Positions 1 through 7,638 of a DNA stretch of 64,000 nucleotides are shown here, piece after piece. Position 1 is the first letter of the stretch. Each line of letters begins with the position of its first letter. Source of the DNA: Bermanella marisrubri (GTDB lineage Bacteria; Pseudomonadota; Gammaproteobacteria; Pseudomonadales; Oceanobacteraceae). A program made the position numbers and the translations under genes. The notes beneath the pieces are model-generated. The model was not told the origin of the DNA. It ran no database searches and worked only from the letters and a program-made list of their open reading frames with translations. Location: NCBI RefSeq assembly GCF_012295615.1, contig NZ_CP051183.1:1121001-1185000 (forward strand). Reading direction: 5' to 3'.

Positions 1-486
1 GATGTGCAATTTGTGATTCCTGCTGCGAATAAAGAGCGTAAGCAACAGCTTCAAGAGTTGTTAGCGCCATTTGAGAATTTGCGTGTAAAACTGGTGTTGG
101 GGCAAAGTACAGATGTCATGACCGCGGCGGATACAGTGCTAATGGCTTCAGGGACTGCTGCATTAGAGGGTATGTTGTTGAAGAAACCTTTGGTGGTGTC
201 TTATAAACTATCCAGTTTGACTGCATTTATTGTTCGTCGATTGTTAACTCAGCCTTACGTGTCTTTGCCCAACTTATTAGCAAAAAAACAGTTGGTACCT
301 GAAATACTGCAAGAGCAAGCTACACCAGAAAACCTGGCTGAAGCAGTATTGACATATGTACAAGACCCAACGGCGGCACAAAAGTTAAAAGATAAATTCA
401 TGGAAATGCATTTATCATTGCGTTTGGACGCTGATGAAGCGGCAGCGGATGCTGTGCTTCAAACCATTAAGGCTCGCGCATCGTGA
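1..486 (+). CDS. lpxB: Lipid-A-disaccharide synthase, C-terminal part
   Basis: This is the 3' end of lpxB; the reading frame is open from base 1, so the start lies outside the window. LpxB is a GT19 glycosyltransferase that joins UDP-2,3-diacylglucosamine and lipid X into the lipid A disaccharide at the inner membrane. About 161 residues are visible. They include the family segment SGTAALE followed by KKPLVVSYK (around residues 49-68), which belongs to the nucleotide-binding C-terminal half. The stop codon overlaps the GTG start of rnhB by four bases. The lpxB-rnhB pairing is usual in gammaproteobacteria and supports both calls. Confidence 0.95.
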   Translation, partial: DVQFVIPAANKERKQQLQELLAPFENLRVKLVLGQSTDVMTAADTVLMASGTAALEGMLLKKPLVVSYKLSSLTAFIVRRLLTQPYVSLPNLLAKKQLVPEILQEQATPENLAEAVLTYVQDPTAAQKLKDKFMEMHLSLRLDADEAAADAVLQTIKARAS

Positions 487-1151
487 GCGAATCGATCGAC
501 TATAGCCAGCAAGCCTGGTTTCAATTGGAGCAATCCTTAAAACAGTCGGGAATACTATATTGCGGCGTCGACGAAGCAGGGGCAGGGCCTTTATGTGGTG
601 ATGTCGTGGCAGCGGCGGTCATACTTGATCCAAACAATCCCATAGACTCGTTGAATGATTCGAAGAAACTTAGTGAGAAAAAGCGAGAGGCCTTGTTTCC
701 TGAGATTAAAGAAAAGGCCTTGGCTTATTGCATTGCACGTTGCACGCCGCAAGAAATCGATGAGATTAATATTCTTCAGGCAAGAATGCTAGCTATGACG
801 CGTGCGGTGAAAGGCTTGCGAGATCAAAACGGTGAAATTTGTTTGCCTGAACATGCTTTTATTGACGGGAATCGATTGCCGCAAGGGCTACCTTGCCAAG
901 CAACGCCGGTGGTAAAAGGAGATGCTCTTGTGGCTGCGATTTCTGCTGCATCGGTTCTGGCTAAAGTTCAACGGGATCACGATATGGTGGAGTTAGATAA
1001 GCACTATCCTGGATATGAATTGGCTAAACACAAAGGCTACCCAACTAAAGCTCATTTGCAGTTATTGAAAGAAAATGGGCCTACAGATATTTATCGAAAA
1101 AGCTTCGGACCGGTAAAGGCGTTGCTTGCTCAAGCTGAGTTGGACTTTTAA
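483..1151 (+). CDS. rnhB: Ribonuclease HII
   Basis: RNase HII cuts the RNA strand of RNA-DNA hybrids and removes single ribonucleotides from DNA in the cytoplasm. The 222-residue protein has the opening motif [12 protein letters not shown] with catalytic Asp30 and Glu31. A third acidic residue is Asp128 in AFIDGN, and a fourth is Asp147 in [17 protein letters not shown]. Length and motif order match the family. The GTG start at 483 overlaps the lpxB stop (GTGA), a translational-coupling arrangement. dnaE, which commonly follows rnhB, is absent; a reverse-strand operon begins instead. Confidence 0.97.
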   Translation: MSESIDYSQQAWFQLEQSLKQSGILYCGVDEAGAGPLCGDVVAAAVILDPNNPIDSLNDSKKLSEKKREALFPEIKEKALAYCIARCTPQEIDEINILQARMLAMTRAVKGLRDQNGEICLPEHAFIDGNRLPQGLPCQATPVVKGDALVAAISAASVLAKVQRDHDMVELDKHYPGYELAKHKGYPTKAHLQLLKENGPTDIYRKSFGPVKALLAQAELDF

Positions 1152-1196
1152 TTCTTTCCGGTTGATCAGCGTTGTTTAGGCATGCATTCATCAAGG

Positions 1197-1592
1197 TCAA
1201 TTGCATTCTGGAATGAGTTGAATTTTGTTTGGATGTACTTGCCAAGCAGCGCCCGTTAAAAAGTCAGTGGGTATACTGATGAGTCCTAAGTCTAATAATA
1301 AACCGAGTAAACTTGTTTTGTTAAAGCGTGATTCAGTGTCATATTGGATCTGACAATCATTGAGTTCTACTATTATTTGATGACTTTCATCTCGACTTAC
1401 CTTTCGTTGTGCCATCCCCTGTCCAGCAAACCTGCCATCAATATAAATTGTTGCGTCCTCATGGCTTTTCACATGAATGGTTTGTTGTTGTCCGTTTATC
1501 ATGCTGGCACAACCAGATGTTAGTAAGGACAGAGATAGAATAGTCATCAATACAACTATTTTCAGGGGAAGATTAAAATTCATATTCTGCAC
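1197..1592 (-). CDS. Putative lipoprotein of unknown function
   Basis: I do not recognise a specific family. The 131-residue product has a signal sequence with a lipobox (LTSGC, Cys at about residue 28), so a lipid-anchored envelope protein is likely. The first part after the Cys resembles PEGA-type surface-protein repeats (segment ATIYIDGRFAGQG). A second hydrophobic stretch (LLGLLLDLGLIS) lies near residues 94-105. Its start overlaps the end of the upstream beta-barrel gene by 20 bases. ATG codons at 1592 and 1583 are both possible starts. The overlap suggests it is the last gene of a patatin/barrel/lipoprotein operon. Confidence 0.7.
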   Translation of the reverse strand: MQNMNFNLPLKIVVLMTILSLSLLTSGCASMINGQQQTIHVKSHEDATIYIDGRFAGQGMAQRKVSRDESHQIIVELNDCQIQYDTESRFNKTSLLGLLLDLGLISIPTDFLTGAAWQVHPNKIQLIPECN

Positions 1593-2265
1593 TCAAACTG
1601 GTAAACCACTGCATATATTCTTCGTTTTGCGATTCGATTTCAAAATCTAATTGATTTACTTGCAATCTGACTAACCAATTAGCATTGACGCGGTAGAGAG
1701 CGCCGACCGCGAGCTGGATTGTATCTAATGACGATGAGCTGCTATTAAAAAAAGATGTATTTTGCTCTCGTCCTTCAGAAGTGTTTACAGTATTAATGGT
1801 GCCATCCGATGTCGAGGATATACTACCAATGAGGTAGCCCAATTTGCCTTGTAAGATAAGCGAATCTAAAAGTGGATAGGTCAAAACATGAGATAAAGAT
1901 ATGCCACTCACAGACAGCGTATTGGATGCGCGAGTAGTAACACTGTCTGTAGTTGATTCATTTATGAGTGTTTTTTCAAAATTGATACTGCCGTAATCAA
2001 TATATGAAATCTCGGCGCTATAATATGGATGAAAGCGAAAACCAAAATAAATTTGAAACGGATTGCTGCTACTGTCAACATTTGTGTAAGAGGGGACTTC
2101 GCGAGTATTACCAAACTCTCTCACTTGATCATTGAAGTCAGCTTCAGTAGAGGTAATACCAAAAGCAAGGCCTGCATATTTCTCGATGGGAAATGCCAAT
2201 GCTGATGGGGTAAAGAGTACTATAAGAAAGAAACGTAGTAGCATATTCAAGAGTTTATTTTTCAT
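1573..2265 (-). CDS. Outer-membrane beta-barrel protein (OmpA/OmpW-like fold)
   Basis: The preferred start is the ATG at 2265. It gives a clean signal peptide (MKNKLL..., cleavage near ALAF) and avoids the poor leader of the longer frame. The mature part, about 205 residues, alternates polar and aromatic residues in short strands, and the chain ends in phenylalanine (AEYEF), the usual C-terminal signal of outer-membrane barrels. An eight-stranded barrel is inferred; the ligand is unknown. The gene starts one base after the patatin stop codon and overlaps the lipoprotein gene, so all three are probably co-transcribed. Confidence 0.7.
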   Translation of the reverse strand: MKNKLLNMLLRFFLIVLFTPSALAFPIEKYAGLAFGITSTEADFNDQVREFGNTREVPSYTNVDSSSNPFQIYFGFRFHPYYSAEISYIDYGSINFEKTLINESTTDSVTTRASNTLSVSGISLSHVLTYPLLDSLILQGKLGYLIGSISSTSDGTINTVNTSEGREQNTSFFNSSSSSLDTIQLAVGALYRVNANWLVRLQVNQLDFEIESQNEEYMQWFTSLSAEYEF

Positions 2266-2266
2266 A

Positions 2267-3454
2267 CTAAAGTGATTGGCGTTTTGCCTCAAGTGATTTC
2301 TGTGGGCTAGCATAGCCAAAAAACTCCAATATATCGTCTTTTTGTCGCATGGCATCTTCGTACCCATGTTGAATTAAGTCTCTACAAAACCCTCTTTCAA
2401 ACAGTAAATAACTTAACACACCGGCACCGCCTTTACCTGTTGTGCCGCTGCCTTTTAAGAAGAAGCGTAAGCCTTTGGGAAGTTCTCTCGCATGGCGGGC
2501 AGCGATATCATCAATGGCTTCACTGGGATTAATTTCCAATATATCAATTGGTTTTAGACCAATACCGTTTTCTTCAATTACGTCGGCTGGGATTTTACTT
2601 AGCGTATTATTAATTCGTGTTAAGCGTTCCACATCCGTCTCCATACTATCGAGGAAGGCCGCATTAAACATATGGTTCATGATTTTCGCCATGCTTGGAT
2701 AGGCCTGCATTTGAGTGCGATTTTTGCGCCGATGTGCACTACCACTTACACCAATTACGAGAATCTTTTCAGCACCCATATGCAGTGCTGGGCTGATAGG
2801 CGCTAGCTGACGAACAGCACCGTCACCGAAGTATTCACGATTAATCTTTTGTGCAGGAAACACTGTGGGGATGGCAGATGATGCTAACAAGTGGTCTACA
2901 TTGATTCTTGAGCGCACGCCAATACGGCGCATACGCTGCCAATTTTTGACTGACTTATTCGCTTGGAAGAAGCTAACGGATTCTCCTGATGCATAACCGC
3001 TGGCAGTGACGGCTATGGCATGTAAATGACCAGCATCGATGGCTTTTTGGATATTTTCAAAGAAAATTACTTTATTAAGGAGTTCTCCCAGTGGGCGGTT
3101 GTCTAATAGGGAAACTGGATCTCCTGATTTAAAACCAAAGAAACTATTAAGAAGAAATGTGCTCGACCAACCGATTAAGCCACGTAAATCAGTACGAAAG
3201 ATCTGATCACAACTGAAATTTTGCCAAATGCGTTCAAGATGTCGAATACCGCGCTTATAATGACTGGCATAGCTGGCAAGTGCTACGGAATTGATTGCAC
3301 CAGCACTGGTTCCACTAATGACATCAAAAGGGTTTTGTGAATCATTGGGTAATAAGCGGGCAATGGCTTTTAATACGCCAACTTGATAGGCCGCGCGAGC
3401 GCCACCGCCAGAAAGCACAAGACCAGTTTTTGTGGGGTTAGGCGTCCGTGTCAT
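2267..3454 (-). CDS. Patatin-like phospholipase
   Basis: This 395-residue patatin-family lipid acyl hydrolase (RssA/NTE-like) would release fatty acids from phospholipids using a Ser-Asp dyad. The N-terminus has the oxyanion motif GGGARAAY (residues 17-23). The nucleophile elbow is GTSAG with Ser50. The catalytic Asp211 lies in YFGDGAV. No signal peptide is seen, so the protein is probably cytoplasmic or peripheral on the inner membrane. It is the first gene of a tight reverse-strand trio with a beta-barrel protein and a lipoprotein, which hints at an envelope-lipid role. Its substrate cannot be read from sequence. It is divergent from riboflavin synthase. Confidence 0.88.
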   Translation of the reverse strand: MTRTPNPTKTGLVLSGGGARAAYQVGVLKAIARLLPNDSQNPFDVISGTSAGAINSVALASYASHYKRGIRHLERIWQNFSCDQIFRTDLRGLIGWSSTFLLNSFFGFKSGDPVSLLDNRPLGELLNKVIFFENIQKAIDAGHLHAIAVTASGYASGESVSFFQANKSVKNWQRMRRIGVRSRINVDHLLASSAIPTVFPAQKINREYFGDGAVRQLAPISPALHMGAEKILVIGVSGSAHRRKNRTQMQAYPSMAKIMNHMFNAAFLDSMETDVERLTRINNTLSKIPADVIEENGIGLKPIDILEINPSEAIDDIAARHARELPKGLRFFLKGSGTTGKGGAGVLSYLLFERGFCRDLIQHGYEDAMRQKDDILEFFGYASPQKSLEAKRQSL

Positions 3455-3535
3455 AAAACTCTGTGTTCAAACAAGCATCTAGCGTCAGTATAGTTCATAA
3501 TACACTGCATTTTACGGGCTAAGAGTAGTTATCAC

Positions 3536-4153
3536 ATGTTTACAGGTATCGTACAAACTAAGCAAGCGATCGCTCACATAGAGAAACAAACTGGCTTATG
3601 GCAGCTACAAGTTGATTTGCCTGAAAAGATGCTGCCTGGATTGGAACTTGGCGCCAGTATCGCTATTAACGGGGCTTGTCTAACTGTATGCAAGATTGAA
3701 GGTGTAAGAGTTAGCTTTGATGTAATGATGGCCACGCTTGAGCAAACCAATCTTTCTGATTTACAGCAAGGCAGTATCGTCAATCTAGAGCGCGCAGCGC
3801 GCTTCGGTGATGATATCGGTGGCCATCAATTAAGTGGTCATGTTCACGATACTGTATCTATTGTTGAAATCGAAACGCCAGAAAACAATCGCATCATCTG
3901 GTTTGAGCTAAAGGATAGCCATCGACCTTACATATTCGATAAAGGCTACATAGGTTTGAACGGATGTAGTCTGACTATCGCTAAAGTCGAACAGACCCGA
4001 TTCTGTGTTTATCTTATTCCTGAAACGCTATCGATAACCACATTTGGTGAGCTAGAAGTGGGTGCCCACGTTAATCTGGAAATTGATAGTCAAACCCAAG
4101 CACTGGTAGACACGGTTGAGCGCCTACTTCAGCACCGAGGTCTTATTCAGTAA
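3536..4153 (+). CDS. ribE: Riboflavin synthase, alpha chain
   Basis: Riboflavin synthase dismutates two 6,7-dimethyl-8-ribityllumazine molecules into riboflavin and a pyrimidinedione in the cytoplasm. The 205-residue protein begins with the diagnostic MFTGIVQ. It contains two lumazine-binding repeats, each with a typical segment: GACLTV in the first half and GCSLTI in the second. The length is standard. Other riboflavin genes are not adjacent, and I see no FMN-riboswitch-like leader in the 81 bases upstream. The same gene is called ribC in some organisms. Confidence 0.96.
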   Translation: MFTGIVQTKQAIAHIEKQTGLWQLQVDLPEKMLPGLELGASIAINGACLTVCKIEGVRVSFDVMMATLEQTNLSDLQQGSIVNLERAARFGDDIGGHQLSGHVHDTVSIVEIETPENNRIIWFELKDSHRPYIFDKGYIGLNGCSLTIAKVEQTRFCVYLIPETLSITTFGELEVGAHVNLEIDSQTQALVDTVERLLQHRGLIQ

Positions 4154-4169
4154 TTTGTTGTGAGCGGGC

Positions 4170-4418
4170 TTAGTTAAGGCTCTTGAGGTATTGTGCGATG
4201 TCTCTGGACTCATACATCCAATGTACATCGCCATTGTCTTGCTCTATTCGTAGGCAAGGGACCATGCTGCGACCACCGCCAGAGATAAGATCTTGGCGGT
4301 TTTGGGGATTAGTCAGGGTGTTTCTCATCTCTACCTCTAGCTGAGTTTTGTTCAATACAGACAAAACCATTTGGCAGAATGGGCACTGGTCATAATAATA
4401 AAGCGCCAGCTTAGGCAT
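4170..4418 (-). CDS. Glutaredoxin-like protein
   Basis: An 82-residue thioredoxin-fold protein with a CPFC active site (Cys12 and Cys15) near the N-terminus. A cis-Pro follows in SMVPCLRI and the C-terminal helix is ESRDIAQYLKSL. This matches the glutaredoxin / GST N-terminal class, which would reduce disulfides or glutathione mixed disulfides in the cytoplasm. The ATG at 4418 is preceded by GAGGTG at good spacing. It is convergent with riboflavin synthase and divergent from the TSUP permease. The CPFC motif differs from the classical CPYC but is seen in related proteins. The partner is unknown. Confidence 0.85.
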   Translation of the reverse strand: MPKLALYYYDQCPFCQMVLSVLNKTQLEVEMRNTLTNPQNRQDLISGGGRSMVPCLRIEQDNGDVHWMYESRDIAQYLKSLN

Positions 4419-4462
4419 AACGTCACCTCTGAATTAAAGTCTTTTTAGGATGTAATCCTTTC

Positions 4463-5215
4463 ATGTTAGATCAGATTATACTGTTTTTTATTGCCATCGT
4501 GGCCAATATCTTCTCTGCCTTTGCTGGAGGCGGAGCGGGTTTAATTCAACTGCCTATCTTGATTTTTCTTGGTTTGCCCTTCGCTATTGCTCTTGCTACC
4601 CACAAAGTGGCCACAGTCGCTTTAGGATTAGGTGCTACCATTCGCAATATTAAAGAAGGCCACACTAGCTGGCGCTTTAATTTAATCATGTTGGCAGCAG
4701 GTATTCCGGGTGTTGTATTGGGCGCTTATGCCATTATTGGTATTGATGATCGTCTCGCTGAAATATTATTGGGCGCGCTAACCTTAAGTTTGAGTATTTA
4801 CAGTATTGTTAAACCCAATCTTGGTTTGGTGCCAGAGCATCGCAATCAAACTGGCTGGGGATTGCTGATTGGATGCATTGGCTTATTTGCCATTGGATTT
4901 ACTAACGGCGCTTTATCAGCCGGTACCGGATTATTTGCCACCATGTGGTTGGTGAAATGGTTTGGCTTAAATTATAAACATGCAGTGGGCCATACCTTGA
5001 TTAGTGTGGGTTTATTCTGGAATTTTAGCGGTGCCTTGACGATGGGGTTATTAGCACAGATTCAATGGGACTGGTTACCAGCCTTGGTGCTGGGCTCGTC
5101 AATCGGTGGCTACATAGGTGCGCACTATGCGATCAAAATGGGTTCATCGTGGATCAAGCGAGTCTATGAAGTGGTAACACTGGTAGTGGGAATAAAGCTT
5201 ATCATCGGAGCCTAA
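4463..5215 (+). CDS. TSUP-family membrane transporter (TauE/SafE-like)
   Basis: A 250-residue, strongly hydrophobic protein with about eight membrane helices in two repeated halves. The first half contains NIFSAFAGGGAGLIQLP (residues 14-30) and the second TNGALSAGTGLFATMW, the paired glycine-rich signatures of the TauE/SafE (TSUP) family. Members export sulfite, sulfoacetate or other small anions across the inner membrane. The substrate here is unknown because the neighbours (a glutaredoxin on the opposite strand, an FKBP isomerase downstream) do not identify a pathway. Length and topology fit the family. Confidence 0.88.
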   Translation: MLDQIILFFIAIVANIFSAFAGGGAGLIQLPILIFLGLPFAIALATHKVATVALGLGATIRNIKEGHTSWRFNLIMLAAGIPGVVLGAYAIIGIDDRLAEILLGALTLSLSIYSIVKPNLGLVPEHRNQTGWGLLIGCIGLFAIGFTNGALSAGTGLFATMWLVKWFGLNYKHAVGHTLISVGLFWNFSGALTMGLLAQIQWDWLPALVLGSSIGGYIGAHYAIKMGSSWIKRVYEVVTLVVGIKLIIGA

Positions 5216-5305
5216 TTCTGATAATTTTTTTTGTCTGTGATAAAGTGCGCCTCGAATTCATATGAGCCTAACTAGTTAGTAGTTGGGCAGTTTTATAGGT
5301 CTATC

Positions 5306-5917
5306 ATGAAATTTGAGACTCCAGCGCAAAAAGTGAGCTACTTGATCGGTCGTCAAGTGGGTGATCAATTAAAAGGTTCACAATTCCCAGGCTTTGAACT
5401 AGATGGCGTAGTGAAAGGTATTCAGGATTCGATGGCGGGCGAAGCTATGCCGTTTAGCCAAGAAGAAATCCAAGAGGCGTATCAAGTGATTCAAGCTGAG
5501 CTTGAAAAGATGCAAGCAGAAGCTGCAGAACAAGCCAAAGCAGTCGGTGACGAATTCCTAGCCGAAAACGCCAAAAAAGAAGGTGTTCAAGTAACGGACT
5601 CTGGTCTTCAGTATGAAGTAATTAGTGAAGGTTCAGGCGCGACGCCAAGTAAAGAAAATACAGTGCGTGTACATTATCACGGTACCTTCATCGATGGTCG
5701 TATGTTTGATAGTTCAGTTGAGCGTGGTGAGCCAGCTGAATTCCCTGTAGGTGGAGTAATCGCAGGCTGGACAGAAGCCCTTCAACTGATGAAAGAAGGC
5801 GACAAATGGCGTCTAACCGTACCAAGTGAATTAGCTTATGGTGCGCAGGGTAGCCAAGGCGCTATTCCTCCACACAGTGTTTTAGTATTTGAAGTAGAAC
5901 TTCTAAACGTACTGTAA
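5306..5917 (+). CDS. fklB: FKBP-type peptidyl-prolyl cis-trans isomerase, FklB-like
   Basis: A 203-residue FKBP22-type isomerase that speeds proline isomerisation during protein folding. The first ~70 residues form the helical FKBP_N dimerisation domain (KVSYLIGRQVGDQLK). A charged coiled linker rich in Glu, Ala and Lys follows (around residues 62-90). The FKBP catalytic domain occupies about residues 110-203, with VRVHYHGTFIDGRMFDSS, the conserved aromatic-pocket segment GWTEALQLM, and IPPHSVLVFEVELL at the end. No signal peptide is seen, so it is probably cytoplasmic. A strong terminator follows ten bases after the stop codon. Confidence 0.92.
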   Translation: MKFETPAQKVSYLIGRQVGDQLKGSQFPGFELDGVVKGIQDSMAGEAMPFSQEEIQEAYQVIQAELEKMQAEAAEQAKAVGDEFLAENAKKEGVQVTDSGLQYEVISEGSGATPSKENTVRVHYHGTFIDGRMFDSSVERGEPAEFPVGGVIAGWTEALQLMKEGDKWRLTVPSELAYGAQGSQGAIPPHSVLVFEVELLNVL

Positions 5918-5927
5918 GCATTGATTG

Positions 5928-5953
5928 AAAAAGGGCCCATCGGGCCCTTTTTT
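5928..5953. terminator. Bidirectional intrinsic terminator between fklB and the small AraC gene
   Basis: A perfect 11-bp stem (AAAAAGGGCCC at 5928-5938 and its complement at 5942-5952) closes a 3-base ATC loop and runs into T residues on the forward strand. The A-run on the left gives a U-tail on the reverse strand, so it can end both convergent genes. Confidence 0.9.
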
Positions 5954-5956
5954 GTT

Positions 5957-6343
5957 TCAGCTTGCTTGGGCTAGCTCAGTGCTGTGCTGGGTATTTCGAT
6001 AAACGGCCGGTGAAACTCCGACCCATTTTTTAAATGCATGGCGGAAGTTCGCCACATCGCTAAAGCCTAACTTGTCTGCAATTTCTTCCGTCGTATATTG
6101 ACTGTCCGTCAGATAATATTTCGCCCGTTCACTTCGAAAATCATCCAATAGCTTTTGATAGCTGGTTCCCATGTTAGCTAACTGTCGGCGGAGAGTACGA
6201 CCACTCATATTGAAAGCGCTAGCAAGCATTGGGAAGTTCGGGAAATCACCCATGGAGGTGATTAGTATTTGTTCAATCTCTTCAATGACTTTCTCGCCGC
6301 GAACGCAGGGTTTCATCTGACTGATATTCATCATTGTCACCAC
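5957..6343 (-). CDS. Small AraC-family DNA-binding protein (HTH domain only)
   Basis: Only the AraC/XylS double helix-turn-helix domain is present, within a protein of about 125-128 residues. The first HTH is around FPMLASAFNMSGRTLRRQL and the second around TTEEIADKLGFSDVANFRHAF, ending in the family signature segment FKKWVGVSPAVYR. The usual ~200-residue ligand or dimerisation domain is missing. An in-frame stop codon (TAA) lies 18 bases before the first GTG, so the gene cannot extend further in this frame. Starts at 6343 (GTG), 6340 (GTG), 6334 or 6331 (ATG) are possible. It may be a true stand-alone HTH protein, like MarA/SoxS, or the remnant of a longer regulator. Confidence 0.8.
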   Translation of the reverse strand: MVTMMNISQMKPCVRGEKVIEEIEQILITSMGDFPNFPMLASAFNMSGRTLRRQLANMGTSYQKLLDDFRSERAKYYLTDSQYTTEEIADKLGFSDVANFRHAFKKWVGVSPAVYRNTQHSTELAQAS

Positions 6344-6554
6344 TTTATTGTTATTGATTTATCCGGACGTCGATAATTTTACCGATCACAAGAGTAACTC
6401 TAAGTGGCTGTTCGTGAAGTCCCCAGTTTTTCCGTTTCGCAATACCAAAAAGTACTATGCAAAAACTAAAAATCTTTTAAAAACAAATGGTTATGTAGAT
6501 TATTTTGGTGCTGACGAATTATTGAAATTTCACTATTTGCGTGGTTCGATTGCG

Positions 6555-7577
6555 TCAATGTGCCGTTTTTGTCTGCTGTTGACGATATTGTGAGGGAGAT
6601 AATCCAGTCAGTTCTTTAAAGGCTCGATTAAATGAACTCAGAGTTCGATAACCCACATCGAGAGAAATATTCAAGATTGCCGTATCAGGTTCTTGCTGAA
6701 GGCGCATGCAGGCCTCTTCAATCCGTAGGCGATTGATGTAATCGTTAAAGTTTCGATACCCTAGGGTTTGATTAATCAATGCTCGCGTCTTGTATTCAGG
6801 GAGTCCTAGGCTGTCCGCTAGTTGCTTAAGTGTGAGGTGTTCTGTTCTATAAAACCCAGACTCCATAAGAGTATGAAGTGACTTAACCTCATTACTCTCA
6901 GAGATATCTATGCGTTCAGGGCTGGCTTTGACAGAACTTTCATCTTGTAAGTCGCCATGAACATGTCCGAAGAGAACGCCTTTGCGGCCATGCAATAGAA
7001 AGAAAGAGCAAACTAATGAAATAACACAGACACTTAAGTAAGGAAGCCAAACTCCTACCCAGCCGGTATTCATGGGGACAATCACAAATAATACGCTAAG
7101 TCCGACACCCACCATCACAGCGCTTCGCAATTGCCGACTGGACTCCACTAAATCATCGGACCAATTTGTTATCACTGTCCACAGCCCCATAATGATTAAC
7201 AGGTATTCACAGTAGGAGGGTAACACCCATGCAAGAAAGACCCACTCTGTATAGAGCTGGTTGCTAATACCAATATGGTTGGCGATAGCGGGGGGAATAA
7301 AACTGTATAGTGCGATGGCACCAGCAAGGCTGAATATTTTTGGACGATAAGCAAAAGCCAATTGGCACAATAACCAAAATAACGCAGGCACCATGGTATA
7401 AATGTCGCGAGCAATCTTTGATAACCATTCGGGAAGCATTGGTTGCAACAGGAACATTGCACCTGTGAATAATACAGCCACGAAGGCCTTGCCCACGTTA
7501 AGATGGCCAAAATCCCTGCAAATGATCATGCCCAAGATGCAAAGGCAGCCCAATGCAAAGCCAGCGAAAAACAGCAA
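6555..7577 (-). CDS. Membrane-anchored AraC-family regulator
   Basis: The first ~200 residues hold about six to seven hydrophobic segments (for example FAGFALGCLCILGMIIC, VGLSVLFVIVPM and LPYLSVCVISLVCSFFLLH). A soluble linker follows, then an AraC/XylS HTH domain at about residues 235-335 containing LTLKQLADSLGLPEY and ISLDVGYRTLSSFNRAFKEL. This architecture is known for membrane-bound AraC regulators, which may sense an envelope or lipid signal directly. The listed start at 7577 is TTG with a weak ribosome site; a later internal start would lose the first helix. It lies 61 bases after the metalloprotease gene on the same strand. Its target is unknown. Confidence 0.82.
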   Translation of the reverse strand: MLFFAGFALGCLCILGMIICRDFGHLNVGKAFVAVLFTGAMFLLQPMLPEWLSKIARDIYTMVPALFWLLCQLAFAYRPKIFSLAGAIALYSFIPPAIANHIGISNQLYTEWVFLAWVLPSYCEYLLIIMGLWTVITNWSDDLVESSRQLRSAVMVGVGLSVLFVIVPMNTGWVGVWLPYLSVCVISLVCSFFLLHGRKGVLFGHVHGDLQDESSVKASPERIDISESNEVKSLHTLMESGFYRTEHLTLKQLADSLGLPEYKTRALINQTLGYRNFNDYINRLRIEEACMRLQQEPDTAILNISLDVGYRTLSSFNRAFKELTGLSPSQYRQQQTKTAH

Positions 7578-7638
7578 GTGACAACCTATTTATTATTATT
7601 TAAACGAGTGCCAATCATAAGTGATTGGCACGATTGGC

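Noticed and set aside
3455-3535. FMN riboswitch in front of riboflavin synthase
   Set aside because: The gap is only 81 bases and shows none of the conserved RFN-element sequence blocks.
6348-6593. Forward 81-residue frame between the two AraC genes
   Set aside because: It overlaps the end of the membrane AraC gene, has no ribosome site and its product looks random (rich in Lys, Tyr and Phe without structure).
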